Origin: Agrobacterium sp. RAC06
GTDB lineage: Bacteria > Pseudomonadota > Alphaproteobacteria > Rhizobiales > Rhizobiaceae
DNA: 64,000 bases
Direction: 5' to 3'
NCBI RefSeq assembly: GCF_001713475.1
Contig: NZ_CP016499.1
Coordinates: 2,790,001-2,854,000, forward strand
Part shown: in pieces, positions 25,607 through 37,650 of the stretch
Numbering within the stretch: the first letter of the stretch is position 1
Layout of the letters: the number at the start of each line of letters is the position of its first letter
The notes under the pieces: model-generated
Database searches by the model: none
Told to the model about the DNA's origin: nothing
Seen by the model: only the letters and a program-made list of their open reading frames with translations
Translations under genes and position numbers: made by a program

Positions 25607-26823
25607 CGATTGTACTCACCAATGCACAACTCGCGACCATGTCGCCTGACCGGCCAGGGCTCGGCATGATCGAGAATGGCAGGGTGATGATCGAGGGCGG
25701 GCGGATTGTCGCTGTCGGCGAGGCGGACGAGATCGCGATCCCCGGTAGCGCCGAGGTGATCGACTGCGAGGGGCGCTGGGTGACGCCGGGCCTGATCGAT
25801 TGCCATACGCATCTGGTGCATGCCGGCAATCGCGCCAAAGAATTCGAGATGCGTCTTGCCGGCGCTTCCTACGAGGAAATTGCGCGCGCCGGCGGCGGTA
25901 TCGTCTCGTCGGTGCGCCAGGTGCGCGAGGCGAGCGAGGAGGATCTTGTCACCCAAACCCTTCCCCGGCTTGATGCGTTGATCGCCGAGGGCGTGACGAC
26001 CGTTGAGGTCAAGTCCGGCTATGGGCTCACCGTTGAAGACGAGCTCAAGATGCTGCGTGCTGCGCGTCAGCTCGGAGACGAGCGTCGGGTCGCCGTCACC
26101 ACAACCTATCTCGGAGCGCATGCAACGCCTGCGGACTACAAGGGGCGCAATCGCGACTTCATCGAAGACGTCGTACTGCCGGGCCTGAGGGCTGCCAAGG
26201 TGCAAGGACTGGTCGATGCGGTGGACGGCTTTTGCGAAGGCATCGCCTTTTCGCCGGATGAGATGCGGCTTGTCTTCGATGCGGCGAAATCTCTCGGACT
26301 GCCGGTGAAACTGCATGCGGATCAGCTGTCGAACCTCCATGGGGCGGCGCTGGCAGCCGAGTATCAGGCGCTCTCGGCAGACCATCTGGAATACACCGAT
26401 GAAGAGGGTGCTTCCGCGATGACACGGGCCGGAACCGTCGCCGTGTTGCTGCCCGGCGCCTATTACTTCATCCGCGAGACGAAGAAGCCGCCGATCGAGC
26501 TCTTTCGCAAACATGGAACGGCCATGGCGCTTGCCACGGACTGCAATCCGGGCACCTCGCCGCTCACCTCCCTGCTGCTGACCATGAACATGGCGGCCAC
26601 GCTGTTTCACATGACGGTTGAGGAATGCCTTCTCGGCATGAGCCGCAATGCCGCCCGCGCGCTCGGACGTCTCGACACGGTCGGCACCATCGAGGTCGGC
26701 AAGCAGGCCGACCTTGCCATCTGGTCGGTCGAGAGCCCGGCGGAACTTGTCTACCGCATCGGCTTCAACCCGCTGCATCAGCGCATCTGGAACGGCCACA
26801 TCACCAAAGGAATTCTGTCGTGA
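25603..26823 (+). CDS. hutI: Imidazolonepropionase
   Basis: Metal-dependent amidohydrolase of 406 aa, step three of histidine degradation: 4-imidazolone-5-propionate to N-formimidoyl-L-glutamate. The metal motif [16 protein letters not shown] is near residue 62, followed by [22 protein letters not shown] near 145, the ligand stretch KLHADQLSN near 237 and [10 protein letters not shown] near 310. Length matches the family. Start overlaps the HutH-like stop and its stop overlaps the hutH GTG start, so translation is coupled through the operon. Confidence 0.93.
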   Translation: MTIVLTNAQLATMSPDRPGLGMIENGRVMIEGGRIVAVGEADEIAIPGSAEVIDCEGRWVTPGLIDCHTHLVHAGNRAKEFEMRLAGASYEEIARAGGGIVSSVRQVREASEEDLVTQTLPRLDALIAEGVTTVEVKSGYGLTVEDELKMLRAARQLGDERRVAVTTTYLGAHATPADYKGRNRDFIEDVVLPGLRAAKVQGLVDAVDGFCEGIAFSPDEMRLVFDAAKSLGLPVKLHADQLSNLHGAALAAEYQALSADHLEYTDEEGASAMTRAGTVAVLLPGAYYFIRETKKPPIELFRKHGTAMALATDCNPGTSPLTSLLLTMNMAATLFHMTVEECLLGMSRNAARALGRLDTVGTIEVGKQADLAIWSVESPAELVYRIGFNPLHQRIWNGHITKGILS

Positions 26824-28355
26824 CCATTACGCTTCACCCCGGCCGCGTCTCTCTCGCCGAACTGGCTGAGATCTACTGGAGCGGCGAAAGTGCCGTGCTC
26901 GACCGCAGCTTCGACGCCGGCATTGAGAAGGCGGCCGCACGGATTGCGGAAATCGCCGCCGGCAACGCGCCGGTCTACGGCATCAATACCGGCTTCGGCA
27001 AACTCGCCTCGATCAAGATCGACGCGGCCGATACGGAGACACTGCAGCGTAATCTGATCCTGTCGCATTGCTGCGGCGTGGGCCAGCCGCTGGCGAACAA
27101 TATCGTGCGCTTGATCATGGCGCTTAAGCTGATCTCGCTCGGTCGCGGCGCCTCTGGTGTCCGCCTGGAACTGGTTCGCCTCATCGAGGGCATGCTGGCA
27201 AAAGGCGTCACCCCGCTCATCCCGGAAAAGGGCTCCGTCGGCGCATCCGGTGATCTCGCGCCGCTCGCGCATATGGCCGCCGTGATGATGGGCGAGGCGG
27301 AAGCCTTCTTTGAGGGCGAACGGCTCTCCGGCGCCGAGGCGCTGAAGCGCGCGGGGCTGACGCCCGTCGTGCTGGCGGCCAAGGAAGGTCTGGCGCTGAT
27401 CAACGGGACGCAGGCCTCCACCGCGCTGGCGCTGGCCGGCCTGTTCCGCGCCCATCGCGCCGCACAGGCGGCGTTGATCACAGGTGCGCTCTCGACGGAT
27501 GCCGCCATGGGCTCGTCGGCACCCTTCACCGCCGACATCCATACGCTGCGCGGCCACAAGGGCCAGATCGATACGGCAGCCGCTTTGCGCGGCCTGCTCG
27601 CCGATTCGGTGATCCGGGAAAGCCATCTGGACGGCGACGAGCGTGTGCAGGATCCCTATTGCATCCGTTGCCAGCCGCAGGTCGACGGCGCCTGCCTCGA
27701 TCTGTTGCGCATGACCGGGCGCACGCTCGAGATCGAGGCGAACGCCGTCACCGACAATCCGCTGGTGCTTTCCGACATGAGCGTCGTCTCGGGCGGCAAC
27801 TTCCATGCGGAGCCCGTGGCCTTCGCCGCCGACCAGATCGCGATTGCCGTTTGCGAAATCGGCGCGATCGCACAACGGCGCATCGCGTTGCTGGTCGATC
27901 CGGCCCTCTCCTACGGGCTGCCGGCCTTCCTTGCCAAGAAACCGGGGCTCAACTCCGGTCTGATGATCGCGGAAGTTACGTCGGCTGCCTTGATGAGTGA
28001 AAACAAGCAGATGGCCCATCCGGCCTCGGTCGATTCGACGCCGACATCCGCCAATCAGGAAGACCATGTCTCGATGGCCTGCCATGGGGCACGGCGCCTA
28101 CTGCAGATGACCGACAACCTCTTCTCGATCATCGGCATCGAGGCGCTGACCGCCGCCCAGGGCGTGGAATTCCGCGAGCCCCTGACGACGAGCCCGGAAC
28201 TGAGACGTGTCATCTCCACCTTGCGTGCCCATGTCGCCACACTGGAAGAGGACCGCTACATGGCGCCCGATCTCGAGGCTGCCGGTCGCCTGGTGGCGGA
28301 TGGGACCTTGGTTTCGGCCGTCTCCGCCGGATTGCTGCCGGGGCTGGAGGGCTGA
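26820..28355 (+). CDS. hutH: Histidine ammonia-lyase
   Basis: First enzyme of histidine degradation, deaminating L-histidine to trans-urocanate; 511 aa from a GTG at 26820 overlapping the hutI stop (GTGA). The MIO-forming Ala142-Ser143-Gly144 is intact ([13 protein letters not shown]). Other catalytic stretches are YGINTGFG (53-60), [23 protein letters not shown] and [11 protein letters not shown] frame continuing upstream to 26625 lies inside hutI and is not used. It should be a cytoplasmic homotetramer. The operon contains a second, MIO-less family member three genes earlier. Confidence 0.95.
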   Translation: MTITLHPGRVSLAELAEIYWSGESAVLDRSFDAGIEKAAARIAEIAAGNAPVYGINTGFGKLASIKIDAADTETLQRNLILSHCCGVGQPLANNIVRLIMALKLISLGRGASGVRLELVRLIEGMLAKGVTPLIPEKGSVGASGDLAPLAHMAAVMMGEAEAFFEGERLSGAEALKRAGLTPVVLAAKEGLALINGTQASTALALAGLFRAHRAAQAALITGALSTDAAMGSSAPFTADIHTLRGHKGQIDTAAALRGLLADSVIRESHLDGDERVQDPYCIRCQPQVDGACLDLLRMTGRTLEIEANAVTDNPLVLSDMSVVSGGNFHAEPVAFAADQIAIAVCEIGAIAQRRIALLVDPALSYGLPAFLAKKPGLNSGLMIAEVTSAALMSENKQMAHPASVDSTPTSANQEDHVSMACHGARRLLQMTDNLFSIIGIEALTAAQGVEFREPLTTSPELRRVISTLRAHVATLEEDRYMAPDLEAAGRLVADGTLVSAVSAGLLPGLEG

Positions 28356-28356
28356 G

Positions 28357-29157
28357 ATGGCCGTCTTCGAAATCACCCAAGGCAACTCGCCCGTCATTCT
28401 CGCCTTCCCGCATACGGGCACGGATGTCCCACCCGCGATCTGGGATCGGCTTGATGACAACGGCAAACTGCTGGCCGATACCGACTGGCATATCCATGAG
28501 CTCTATGCCGGGTTGTTGCCGGATGCGACGACGGTCCGGGCGACCTTCCATCGCTATGTGATCGATGCGAACCGCGACCCTGATGGCGTGAGCCTCTATC
28601 CGGGGCAGAACACCACCGGCCTCGTTCCGGAAACGGATTTCGACGGGGTGGCGATCTGGAAAAGCGGCGAAGAGCCGAGCGAGGGCGATATCGCCGATCG
28701 GCTGGCAGGCTTCCATCAGCCCTATCATGCGGCGCTGAAGGCTGAAATCGAGCGCGTGAAAGCGTTGCATGGCGTGGCGGTGCTCTATGACTGCCATTCG
28801 ATCCGTTCGTTGATCCCCTTCCTGTTTGAAGGGCCTCTGCCGGATTTCAACATCGGCACGGACATGGGCCGCACCTGCGATGTCAGGATCGAGAAAGCCG
28901 CCGCCGAGATCGCCGGTCGGGCCGAGGGCTACAGGTCTGTGGTCAACGGCCGCTTCAAAGGCGGCTGGACGACACGGCATTACGGGCGGCCGGAGACCGG
29001 CGTGCACGCCATCCAGATGGAACTGGCGCAGATCACGCATCTCGCCATCGAGGCACCACCCTTCGCCTATGACGCCGGAAAGGCCGAGGCGCTGCGACGC
29101 CATCTCAAGGACATTCTGACAACCATCGAAGCCATCGCGCTCGATCTGAAACGCTGA
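28357..29157 (+). CDS. hutG: N-formylglutamate deformylase
   Basis: Zinc amidohydrolase of 266 aa, last step of the five-step route: N-formyl-L-glutamate to L-glutamate plus formate. The family N-terminal metal region reads SPVILAFPHTGTDVPP (about 10-25), with further conserved stretches FHRYVIDANRDPDG and LYDCHSIRS near 145, and HAIQMELAQ near 230. The ATG at 28357 begins one base after the hutH stop. Presence of HutF plus HutG shows this organism avoids free formamide. Confidence 0.92.
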   Translation: MAVFEITQGNSPVILAFPHTGTDVPPAIWDRLDDNGKLLADTDWHIHELYAGLLPDATTVRATFHRYVIDANRDPDGVSLYPGQNTTGLVPETDFDGVAIWKSGEEPSEGDIADRLAGFHQPYHAALKAEIERVKALHGVAVLYDCHSIRSLIPFLFEGPLPDFNIGTDMGRTCDVRIEKAAAEIAGRAEGYRSVVNGRFKGGWTTRHYGRPETGVHAIQMELAQITHLAIEAPPFAYDAGKAEALRRHLKDILTTIEAIALDLKR

Positions 29158-29169
29158 GGAGCGAGGACC

Positions 29170-30843
<1,674 letters not shown>

Positions 30844-30860
30844 GGGGACGCGAAACGCCC

Positions 30861-31478
30861 ATGTCCATCCGCATCCAGCGCTTCGACGAGCACCTGAAGA
30901 TGCCCTGGAAAAACGGGCTGGGGATCACCCGCGAGGTGATCTCCAGGCCTGCTTCGGATGGAGCCGGCGGGTTCGACTGGCGAATCAGTCTTGCGACCGT
31001 CGGGACCTCCGGTCCGTTCTCGGTCTTTGCCGGGATCGACAGGACGATAGCCGTTCTGCAAGGCGACGGCATGCAGTTGACGGTCGATGGGAGGCAGGAG
31101 CCGCCGCTACTCGTGGAATCGCCTCCCTTCGCCTTTTCCGGCGATTCGGAAGTGCAGGCCGATTGTCTTGGCGGCGAAACCCTCGATCTCAATGTCATGA
31201 GCCGTCGCGGGTTTTTCGTTCATAGCATGACGAAGATCGACGTCTCAGCCGCACAGACGCTTTCGGTGTCGGGGGACACCGTCGCAATCGTGTTTCGGGG
31301 TGATGCCCTTGTTGCGATCGATAGCATGGGATCGGAAGTCGGGCTCGGCGATATCATGATCTCAGAGCAGGTACCGTTTGAGTTCACCGTCGAGCCTCGC
31401 GCGGCTGATTGCACGCTCTACCGCGTCGAAATGATTGCCGTTCTGGATCGGGCCTCCGGTCCCGAACCGGTTGCCTAG
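30861..31478 (+). CDS. hutD: HutD family protein
   Basis: Cupin-fold protein of 205 aa from ATG 30861 (MSIRIQRFDEHLKMPWKNG). The family signature PWKNGLGITREV (about 15-26) and DWRISLATV near 42 are present. In Pseudomonas HutD limits over-induction of the hut operon, possibly by binding N-formylglutamate or urocanate; no enzymatic activity is established. It lies 17 bp after hutU. A frame starting at 30840 adds seven residues without a ribosome site. Confidence 0.87.
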   Translation: MSIRIQRFDEHLKMPWKNGLGITREVISRPASDGAGGFDWRISLATVGTSGPFSVFAGIDRTIAVLQGDGMQLTVDGRQEPPLLVESPPFAFSGDSEVQADCLGGETLDLNVMSRRGFFVHSMTKIDVSAAQTLSVSGDTVAIVFRGDALVAIDSMGSEVGLGDIMISEQVPFEFTVEPRAADCTLYRVEMIAVLDRASGPEPVA

Positions 31479-31565
31479 ACAAGGCATGTGCCGATAAGGG
31501 AATGCCCGAAGCGCGGCGGCTAGAAACCCGCAAGATCGCTTCGCTACCATCAGGATCGACCCACC

Positions 31566-32303
31566 ATGTCCGACGACCAGCCAGGCTTTGCACTCCCCGA
31601 GGAACGGCAGGATACGCCGCTCTACGAGCAGATGAAGGCCGAGATCAAGGCGCGGATTGAGCGTGGCGAATGGCCGATCAATTACCGCATTCCCTCCGAG
31701 AACGAGCTGGTCGAGATGCTGGGGGTCAGCCGGATGACGGCGCATCGGGCGCTCAGGGAACTGGCCAACGAAGGCGTCATCGTGCGTGTCCAGGGGCGAG
31801 GCTCCTTCGTTGCGCCGAAGAAGCGCCGGGCCAATGTCAGCGACGTGCGCAACATCGCCGAGGAGATCGCCGAGCGCGGCGGCGAGCATTCCGTAGAGAT
31901 CGTGCTGATGCAGGCGGAAGTTTGCGATCACGATCTGGCGGACAGGCTGGAAGTGGAGGCCGGCACATCAGCCTTTCATTCGGTCATCGTGCACAAGGAG
32001 GACGACCTGCCGATCCAGCTCGAGGATCGCTTCGTCCATGCGGAGCTTGCGCCCGCCTATCTCGATCAGGATTTCCTGGCGATGACGCCGAATGCCTATC
32101 TGAGCGGTATCGCGCCGATTTCGCGTGCCGAGCAGTTCGTTGAGGCGGTACTTCCACAGCCCTGGGAATGCCGGCTGCTGGCCATCGCAAGGTCCGAACC
32201 CTGTCTTCTGGTGCGGCGTCGGACCTGGTCCGGCGACCGGCTGGTGACATCCGTTCGGCTTCTCTATCCGGGTAGCCGCTACAGTCTCGAAAGTTCTTAT
32301 TGA
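31566..32303 (+). CDS. hutC: Histidine utilisation repressor (GntR/HutC family)
   Basis: Transcriptional repressor of 245 aa. The N-terminal winged helix is at about residues 18-85 (TPLYEQMKAEIKARIERGEW, then PSENELVEMLGVSRMTAHRAL). The C-terminal UTRA effector domain begins near VSDVRNIAEEIAERGGEHSV. HutC binds urocanate, which releases it from hut operators. As the last gene of the hut operon it would be autoregulated. The GTTGCCTATACAAC palindrome before hutF is its likely site. Confidence 0.93.
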   Translation: MSDDQPGFALPEERQDTPLYEQMKAEIKARIERGEWPINYRIPSENELVEMLGVSRMTAHRALRELANEGVIVRVQGRGSFVAPKKRRANVSDVRNIAEEIAERGGEHSVEIVLMQAEVCDHDLADRLEVEAGTSAFHSVIVHKEDDLPIQLEDRFVHAELAPAYLDQDFLAMTPNAYLSGIAPISRAEQFVEAVLPQPWECRLLAIARSEPCLLVRRRTWSGDRLVTSVRLLYPGSRYSLESSY

Positions 32304-32315
32304 GCCGAGAAGAAA

Positions 32316-32343
32316 ACCGGCCGCAAGCTTTGTCGAGGCCGGT
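32316..32343. terminator. Hairpin between convergent hutC and the RND pump gene
   Basis: ACCGGCC (32316-32322) and GGCCGGT (32337-32343) form a 7-bp stem in the short gap between convergent genes. There is no strong T-run on either strand. It probably ends or protects both transcripts. Confidence 0.45.
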
Positions 32344-32361
32344 CGAAGTTGGCCCAGTCGG

Positions 32362-35300
32362 TCAGGCTGTGACCGAGGGCTCCTTGATCCGGAACCAGAT
32401 CAGATAAAGCGCCGGCAGGAAAAGCAGCGTCAGCACCGTACCGACAATGATGCCGCCCATCATCGCGAAAGCCATTGGCCCCCAGAAGATCTCAGAGGCG
32501 ATGGGGATGAGCGCGAGACTGGCTGCGGCAGCCGTCAGCATGATCGGTCGCATGCGGTGCTCGGTGGCCTCGCGTACGGCGTCCCAGGCATGCCGGCCGT
32601 TGCGTTGCAGCGTATCGATCTCGACCACGAGGATGACCGAGTTTCGGATGAGGATACCGATCAGGGCCAAGACGCCGAGAATGGCAACGAAGCCGAGAGG
32701 CGCCCCGCTGGGCAGGAGGGCTGCGACAACACCGATCAGTCCGAGCGGGGCGACAATCACCACCATGAAAAGGCGCTGGAAGCTCTGCAGCTGGAACATG
32801 AGGATCGTCGTCATGGTCAGAAGCATCAGCGGCACGACGGCCGCAATCGGTGCCTGGCTTTTGGCGCTGCTTTCGACCGAGCCGCCGACCGCGACATGAT
32901 AACCCGCAGGAAGATCGGCGGCAAAGGTTTCGACCTTGCCCTTCAAGGCCGCATCAATGGTGGCCGGCTGCGTGGCATCGGTAATGGCAGCTTTCAGCGT
33001 GATCGTCGGACTGCGATCACGACGCCAGATCACGGGCTGCTCCATGCCGTAGGAGAAGGTGGCGATGGAGGCGAGCGGTACGGACTGGCCATCACCGCCG
33101 GGTAGCTGCAGATTGCGGAGTGTTTCAACAGACTGACGCTCGTCGCCCGGCGCACGGCCAACAACGTTGATCAGATAGATACTGTCGCGCAGCTGGGTCA
33201 TGGTGGAGCCACCGGCCATATTGTTGAGCGCCGTCGCGATATCGCTCGAGCTCACGCCGAGAAGGCGGGCCTTGTCTTGAAGCACATCGACCTTGACGGT
33301 GCGAGCCGGCTCCATCCAGTCGAAGACGATGCGACCGAGACGTGGCTCCGTGCCGATGACGGCTGCAAGTCCGGCTGCGTATTCGCGCACCTTTTCCGGA
33401 TCCGGGCCGCTGACGCGGTACTGGATCGGCCGACCGACCGGCGGCCCAAGCTCCATTTCCTTGACCAGAATGTCCGTACCCGGATAGCCATCTGCGGCAA
33501 CCGCCTTCAGCTTTTCCTTGAGAGCCTCACGGGCTTCGATGCTCTTTGTCACGATGACCATCTGGCCGAAATATGGGGCCGACGGCTGCACGTCGAATGA
33601 GAGAACGAAACGCTTGGCGCCTTGCCCAACATAGGACGTCCAGTGGTCGATACTGTCGTCATTGGCGAGGTAGGCGGCCTCGAATTCATCCATGTCGGCC
33701 TTGGTCTGGGCCAGCGTGGAGTTCTGCCGCCCGGTCCAATCGACGATCAGCTCCGGACGATCCGATGCTGGGAAGAACTGCTGCTGGACGAAGCCCATGC
33801 CATAGACGGAGAGGAGGAAGACGCCGAATGTGGCGGCGACCGTCATCTTCGGCCGATGCATGCAAGCCGCCAGAATGCGCGAGAACATCTGGGCAACCCT
33901 GCCCTTCTGCTCATGATGCCGCTCCATCTTTGCCGGAAGGATCAGCACCCCGAGAACCGGCGCGAAGAGAACGGCCACAATCCAGGAAACGATCAGGGCA
34001 ACGGCAATGACGACGAAGAGCGAGAAGGTGAACTCGCCGGCGGCGCTGTCGTTTAGACCGACGGGAATGAAACTCGCGACGGTGACCAGGGTGCCGGTCA
34101 GCATCGGAAACGCCGTCGAGGTCCAAACCGCTATCGCTGCCTTGGACAGGGGTTCGCCCTGTTCAAGCTTGGACACCATCATCTCGATGGCGATCATGGC
34201 ATCGTCGACCAGGAGGCCGAGCGCGATGATCAATGCACCCAGCGAAATGCGCTGGAGGGAGATGCCCAGATACTCCATGGCGACGAAGGTGATGGCGAGG
34301 ACCAGCGGGATCGACAGAGCGACCACGAGCCCGGCTCTGGCGCCGAGACTTATGAAGCTGACGACGAGAACGATGGCGATCGCCTCGAAGAGGGCCTTGG
34401 TGAAACCGCCGACCGCCTCGTCGACGACAACTGCCTGATCGGCCACATGATGAATGCCAATGCCGATGGGCAGGTTGGCGGTTACCTTTTCCATCCTCTC
34501 GGACAGGGCTTCGCCGAATTCGAGCAGGTTGGAGCCCGGCTTCATGCCGATCGCAAGACCGATCGCCGGCTCGCCATTGACCCGGAACAACGCCTGTTGC
34601 GGGTCGACATAGCCGCGCGTGATGGTCGCGACATCGCTCAGTCGAAAGAAGCGGTCGTTGACGCGAAGGTTGACCTTTCTCAGATCGTCTTCGGTGGAGA
34701 ACTGACCTGAGACGCGCATGCTGATGCTCTCGGACGCGGTGCGCAGAGTGCCTGATGCGACGACGGCGTTCTGGTTCTGCAGTGTCTCGACGATCTGTTG
34801 CTGGGTGATGCCGAGCGCGGCCATACGCCGGGTGGAGAATTCCAGATAGATCACTTCGTCCTGAGCGCCGATGAGATCGACCTTACCGACATTGGGAACG
34901 GCAAGGATCTCGGTTCTTGCCGCTTCCAGATAGTCCCGGAGCTGTCGCTGTGTCAGTCCGTCCGCCGTGAAGGCATAGATATTGCCATAGACATCACCGA
35001 AGCTGTCGATGAAAAAGGGACCGACCACACCCTGAGGGAGGTTGGGAACGATGTCATTGATCATGTTCCGGACCTTGACCCAGGTCTGGCTGACGTCCGC
35101 CGCCTTCGTGTTCTCGAGAAGGTTGACGTAGATCGTCGCCTGTCCCGGCGCATTGATGCTCTTGGTGTAGTCGAGGGATTCGAGTTCCTGCAGTTTCTTC
35201 TCGATCCGATCGGTGACCTGACTGGTCATTTCGTCGACCGATGCTCCCGGCCACTGGGCCTGGATCAGCATCGTCTTGATCGTGAATTCGGGATCTTCTT

Positions 35301-35415
35301 CCCGTCCGAGATTGAAATAGGCCATGATCCCCGCAACCGTGGAGAGGATCATGAAATACCAGACGAGCGACTTGTGCCGCAGTGCCCATTCGGAAAGATT
35401 GAATTTGCTGTTCAT
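32362..35415 (-). CDS. RND-family efflux transporter permease (AcrB-like)
   Basis: Inner-membrane proton-driven exporter of 1017 aa. Two halves each carry one early transmembrane helix, a large periplasmic loop and a bundle of helices. The proton-relay motif GLLVDDAMIAIEMM lies in transmembrane helix 4 near residue 400, and the second-half repeat ends with LTLLFLPALYLIWF. The early sequence FNLGREEDPEF is typical of the heavy-metal/multidrug subset with MFP partners rather than AcrB itself. It overlaps the upstream adaptor gene by 4 bp. No outer-membrane channel gene is adjacent, so a TolC encoded elsewhere would be needed. Confidence 0.92.
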   Translation of the reverse strand: MNSKFNLSEWALRHKSLVWYFMILSTVAGIMAYFNLGREEDPEFTIKTMLIQAQWPGASVDEMTSQVTDRIEKKLQELESLDYTKSINAPGQATIYVNLLENTKAADVSQTWVKVRNMINDIVPNLPQGVVGPFFIDSFGDVYGNIYAFTADGLTQRQLRDYLEAARTEILAVPNVGKVDLIGAQDEVIYLEFSTRRMAALGITQQQIVETLQNQNAVVASGTLRTASESISMRVSGQFSTEDDLRKVNLRVNDRFFRLSDVATITRGYVDPQQALFRVNGEPAIGLAIGMKPGSNLLEFGEALSERMEKVTANLPIGIGIHHVADQAVVVDEAVGGFTKALFEAIAIVLVVSFISLGARAGLVVALSIPLVLAITFVAMEYLGISLQRISLGALIIALGLLVDDAMIAIEMMVSKLEQGEPLSKAAIAVWTSTAFPMLTGTLVTVASFIPVGLNDSAAGEFTFSLFVVIAVALIVSWIVAVLFAPVLGVLILPAKMERHHEQKGRVAQMFSRILAACMHRPKMTVAATFGVFLLSVYGMGFVQQQFFPASDRPELIVDWTGRQNSTLAQTKADMDEFEAAYLANDDSIDHWTSYVGQGAKRFVLSFDVQPSAPYFGQMVIVTKSIEAREALKEKLKAVAADGYPGTDILVKEMELGPPVGRPIQYRVSGPDPEKVREYAAGLAAVIGTEPRLGRIVFDWMEPARTVKVDVLQDKARLLGVSSSDIATALNNMAGGSTMTQLRDSIYLINVVGRAPGDERQSVETLRNLQLPGGDGQSVPLASIATFSYGMEQPVIWRRDRSPTITLKAAITDATQPATIDAALKGKVETFAADLPAGYHVAVGGSVESSAKSQAPIAAVVPLMLLTMTTILMFQLQSFQRLFMVVIVAPLGLIGVVAALLPSGAPLGFVAILGVLALIGILIRNSVILVVEIDTLQRNGRHAWDAVREATEHRMRPIMLTAAAASLALIPIASEIFWGPMAFAMMGGIIVGTVLTLLFLPALYLIWFRIKEPSVTA

Positions 35416-36497
35416 CGGGCGATCTCGTCGGTGAAGGAAACGATCTGATTTTCGGTGAGGGAGTTCACGCCGGCGCTGACCACGCGCTCTCCGGCCTGCA
35501 ATCCCGAAACAATGTCATAGCCGCCGCCATCGGCCTTTTCGGCTTCGACAGGCCGACGCGCCACGGCACCGCTGGCCGGGTCGATGACCCAGACAAATGC
35601 GCCGCCTGACTGATCGGCACCCATGGCCGTTTCAGGCAGCCAGATGGCGGTGGCGACGGCTGCGATTGGTCTCGCGACCACGGTGCTGCCGAGGCGAAAC
35701 GCTTTGTCCGGGGCAGAAAGCGCAAGCTTGGTTCGCCGCGTCCGGGTTGCGCCATCAGCCTCGGGTGCGACCTCCCGCACGCGACCTTGTGCCTTGATTT
35801 GCGGGTTCGACAGGAGGGTGACCTCGTATTCCGTGTCGGGCAGTTGAAGCGCCTTCAGCGTGTCGGGGACATCGATGACAGCATCGAGGGCCTCCAGCCG
35901 GGCGATCGTCACGGCCGATTGACCGGCTGCAACGACCTGTCCGACTTCCGCGCTAACGGCCGAAACGACACCATCGGTTTGTGCGACGACAGTGGCATAG
36001 GTTGTCTGCTCACGCGCTTTCGTCAGATCGGCTTCCTTTTGCCGGACAGTCGCCTCGGCGGCTTCCGCGGTCTGCTCGGCTTCTTCCAGTCGCTCACGCG
36101 TGGTCGCCTGGGTTCTCAGAAGTGTCGCCTGACGGCTGGCATTGACCTGCGCCAGATCGAGTTTGGCATTTGCGGATGCAAGATCTGCTTCGGCCTGGCG
36201 GACAGCGAGCTGAAGGCTGGTCGTGTCGAGCGTCATCAGAACCTCGCCGGCACGAACGACATCGCCGACATCGACCATGCGCGCGGTGACCCGACCGAGC
36301 AGACGAAAGCCGATGTCGACATTCAGCTTGGCCTCGACGGTCCCGGTGAAGGTCGATCCAGGCTCACTCGCGCGCGGCCCGGCGATGACCGAGAGAGCCG
36401 GACGCTCCTGCGGCGCGGCCTGTTCTTCGGCCTCGCTGCAGGAACTCAGCGCAACGACCGCAAGGCACAGAAATGCAATTGCTTTCACTTGCTTCAT
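35412..36497 (-). CDS. RND efflux periplasmic adaptor subunit (second of two)
   Basis: Membrane-fusion lipoprotein of 361 aa. Lipobox VALSSC gives lipidation at about Cys20 after a short hydrophobic signal. The lipoyl and hairpin domains are visible as VGDVVRAGEVLMTLD, then a coiled coil of about 95-165 rich in Ala, Glu and Gln, then the returning lipoyl half TDGVVSAVSAEVGQVVAAGQ. It links the inner-membrane pump to an outer-membrane channel. It overlaps both neighbours by 4 bp; the preceding gene encodes another adaptor of the same family. Confidence 0.9.
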   Translation of the reverse strand: MKQVKAIAFLCLAVVALSSCSEAEEQAAPQERPALSVIAGPRASEPGSTFTGTVEAKLNVDIGFRLLGRVTARMVDVGDVVRAGEVLMTLDTTSLQLAVRQAEADLASANAKLDLAQVNASRQATLLRTQATTRERLEEAEQTAEAAEATVRQKEADLTKAREQTTYATVVAQTDGVVSAVSAEVGQVVAAGQSAVTIARLEALDAVIDVPDTLKALQLPDTEYEVTLLSNPQIKAQGRVREVAPEADGATRTRRTKLALSAPDKAFRLGSTVVARPIAAVATAIWLPETAMGADQSGGAFVWVIDPASGAVARRPVEAEKADGGGYDIVSGLQAGERVVSAGVNSLTENQIVSFTDEIAR

Positions 36498-37621
36498 TGC
36501 GCGTCTCCCTGAACCGTACGAACCTTTTGTTTCGGATAGAGAAACTGCGTTCCCTCGACGACGAACTGATCACCGGGTTCAAGCCCGTTGGCGACGATGA
36601 TCCGGTCGGCGTCGTAGCGCAGCACCTCGATTTGACGGGTCTCGACTGTCTCCGTGGCCGGATCGACGACGAAGACTGCGGGCTTTCCGTTGGCACTGGT
36701 CAAAGATTGGGACGGAATGGATATTCGCCCCACTTCCGAGAGCTTCGCATAGGCCACAATTGCCGAACCCAGCGTGATCTCCGGTGGCGGATCGGTGATC
36801 GACAGCTTCAGTCGTACTGTGCCGAGCTTGCGATCCACCGAGGGGCTGATCTCCTGAATGTGCGCGACTGCGCGAATATCCGGCCGATCGACAAGGGCGA
36901 CTTCGACCGATTCAGGCGGCGTGTCCCTGGTCAAGGCACTTTCATCCACGTTGAAGACAGCATCGAGCTCGCCATCATGGGCGAGCTTGAATGCGGCCGA
37001 TGATGGCTGCACGACTTCTCCCGGCTCGATGCTCACAGCCGTGATGAGGCCATCGGCATCGGCTTTCAGCTCGGTCTGAGCCAGGCTTTCCTGCACGCTG
37101 GCGAGATTTGCCTGTGCTGCATCGAGATCATTGACTGCCGAATCATATTGCTGGATCGCCTCGTCCAGCTGCTGCTGTGGCAGAGCACCTGTCTGTGTCA
37201 GGGTGCGACGGCGGTTGAGATAGGATTCGGCGGTGCGCAAGGTGGCTTGGCGGGCGCGGATGGCCGCTTCTGCCGCCGCCAGATCCGCCTTCTGTTCCGT
37301 CGGATCGATGCGGGCAAGCACCTGACCGACCTTCACCCGATCGCCGACCCCGACATCACGGGCGATGACGCGGCCGCTGACCTTGAAGGACAGGACGCTT
37401 TCGACCCTCGGCTTCACCTCCCCGGTACCGGAGACCGTGACGGCATCGGACACGGTGGCTGCGGTCGCGACCCTCACCGTCGGCACATAGCCGGCCTTTT
37501 CCGACGCCTCGTCGCTGCAGGAGGCGAGAAGGAGGGGCAGAACTGCCGCCAGCAGCCATGGGAGTTTTCTTGACGTCGGGGGCAACCGACCCATCTGGCG
37601 CGTTACCAACGGGGTGGGCAT
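36494..37621 (-). CDS. RND efflux periplasmic adaptor subunit (first of two)
   Basis: Membrane-fusion lipoprotein of 375 aa from ATG 37621, chosen because CAGGAG stands seven bases upstream; the frame opens at 37657 without a ribosome site. Signal and lipobox LLLASC place lipidation near residue 35. Lipoyl half VGDRVKVGQVLARIDPTEQ, an alpha-helical hairpin (about 95-165) and the second half DADGLITAVSIEPGEVVQ follow. Similar in architecture to the next gene, but clearly different in sequence, so the pump may use a heteromeric adaptor ring. Divergent TetR gene upstream. Confidence 0.88.
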   Translation of the reverse strand: MPTPLVTRQMGRLPPTSRKLPWLLAAVLPLLLASCSDEASEKAGYVPTVRVATAATVSDAVTVSGTGEVKPRVESVLSFKVSGRVIARDVGVGDRVKVGQVLARIDPTEQKADLAAAEAAIRARQATLRTAESYLNRRRTLTQTGALPQQQLDEAIQQYDSAVNDLDAAQANLASVQESLAQTELKADADGLITAVSIEPGEVVQPSSAAFKLAHDGELDAVFNVDESALTRDTPPESVEVALVDRPDIRAVAHIQEISPSVDRKLGTVRLKLSITDPPPEITLGSAIVAYAKLSEVGRISIPSQSLTSANGKPAVFVVDPATETVETRQIEVLRYDADRIIVANGLEPGDQFVVEGTQFLYPKQKVRTVQGDAQ

Positions 37622-37650
37622 CGCAGGCTCCTGAAAACGAGGGAGGATTT

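Noticed and set aside
26778..28085. 435-codon antisense frame opposite hutH
   Set aside because: Shadow of the hutH coding strand, with no ribosome site or recognisable domain.
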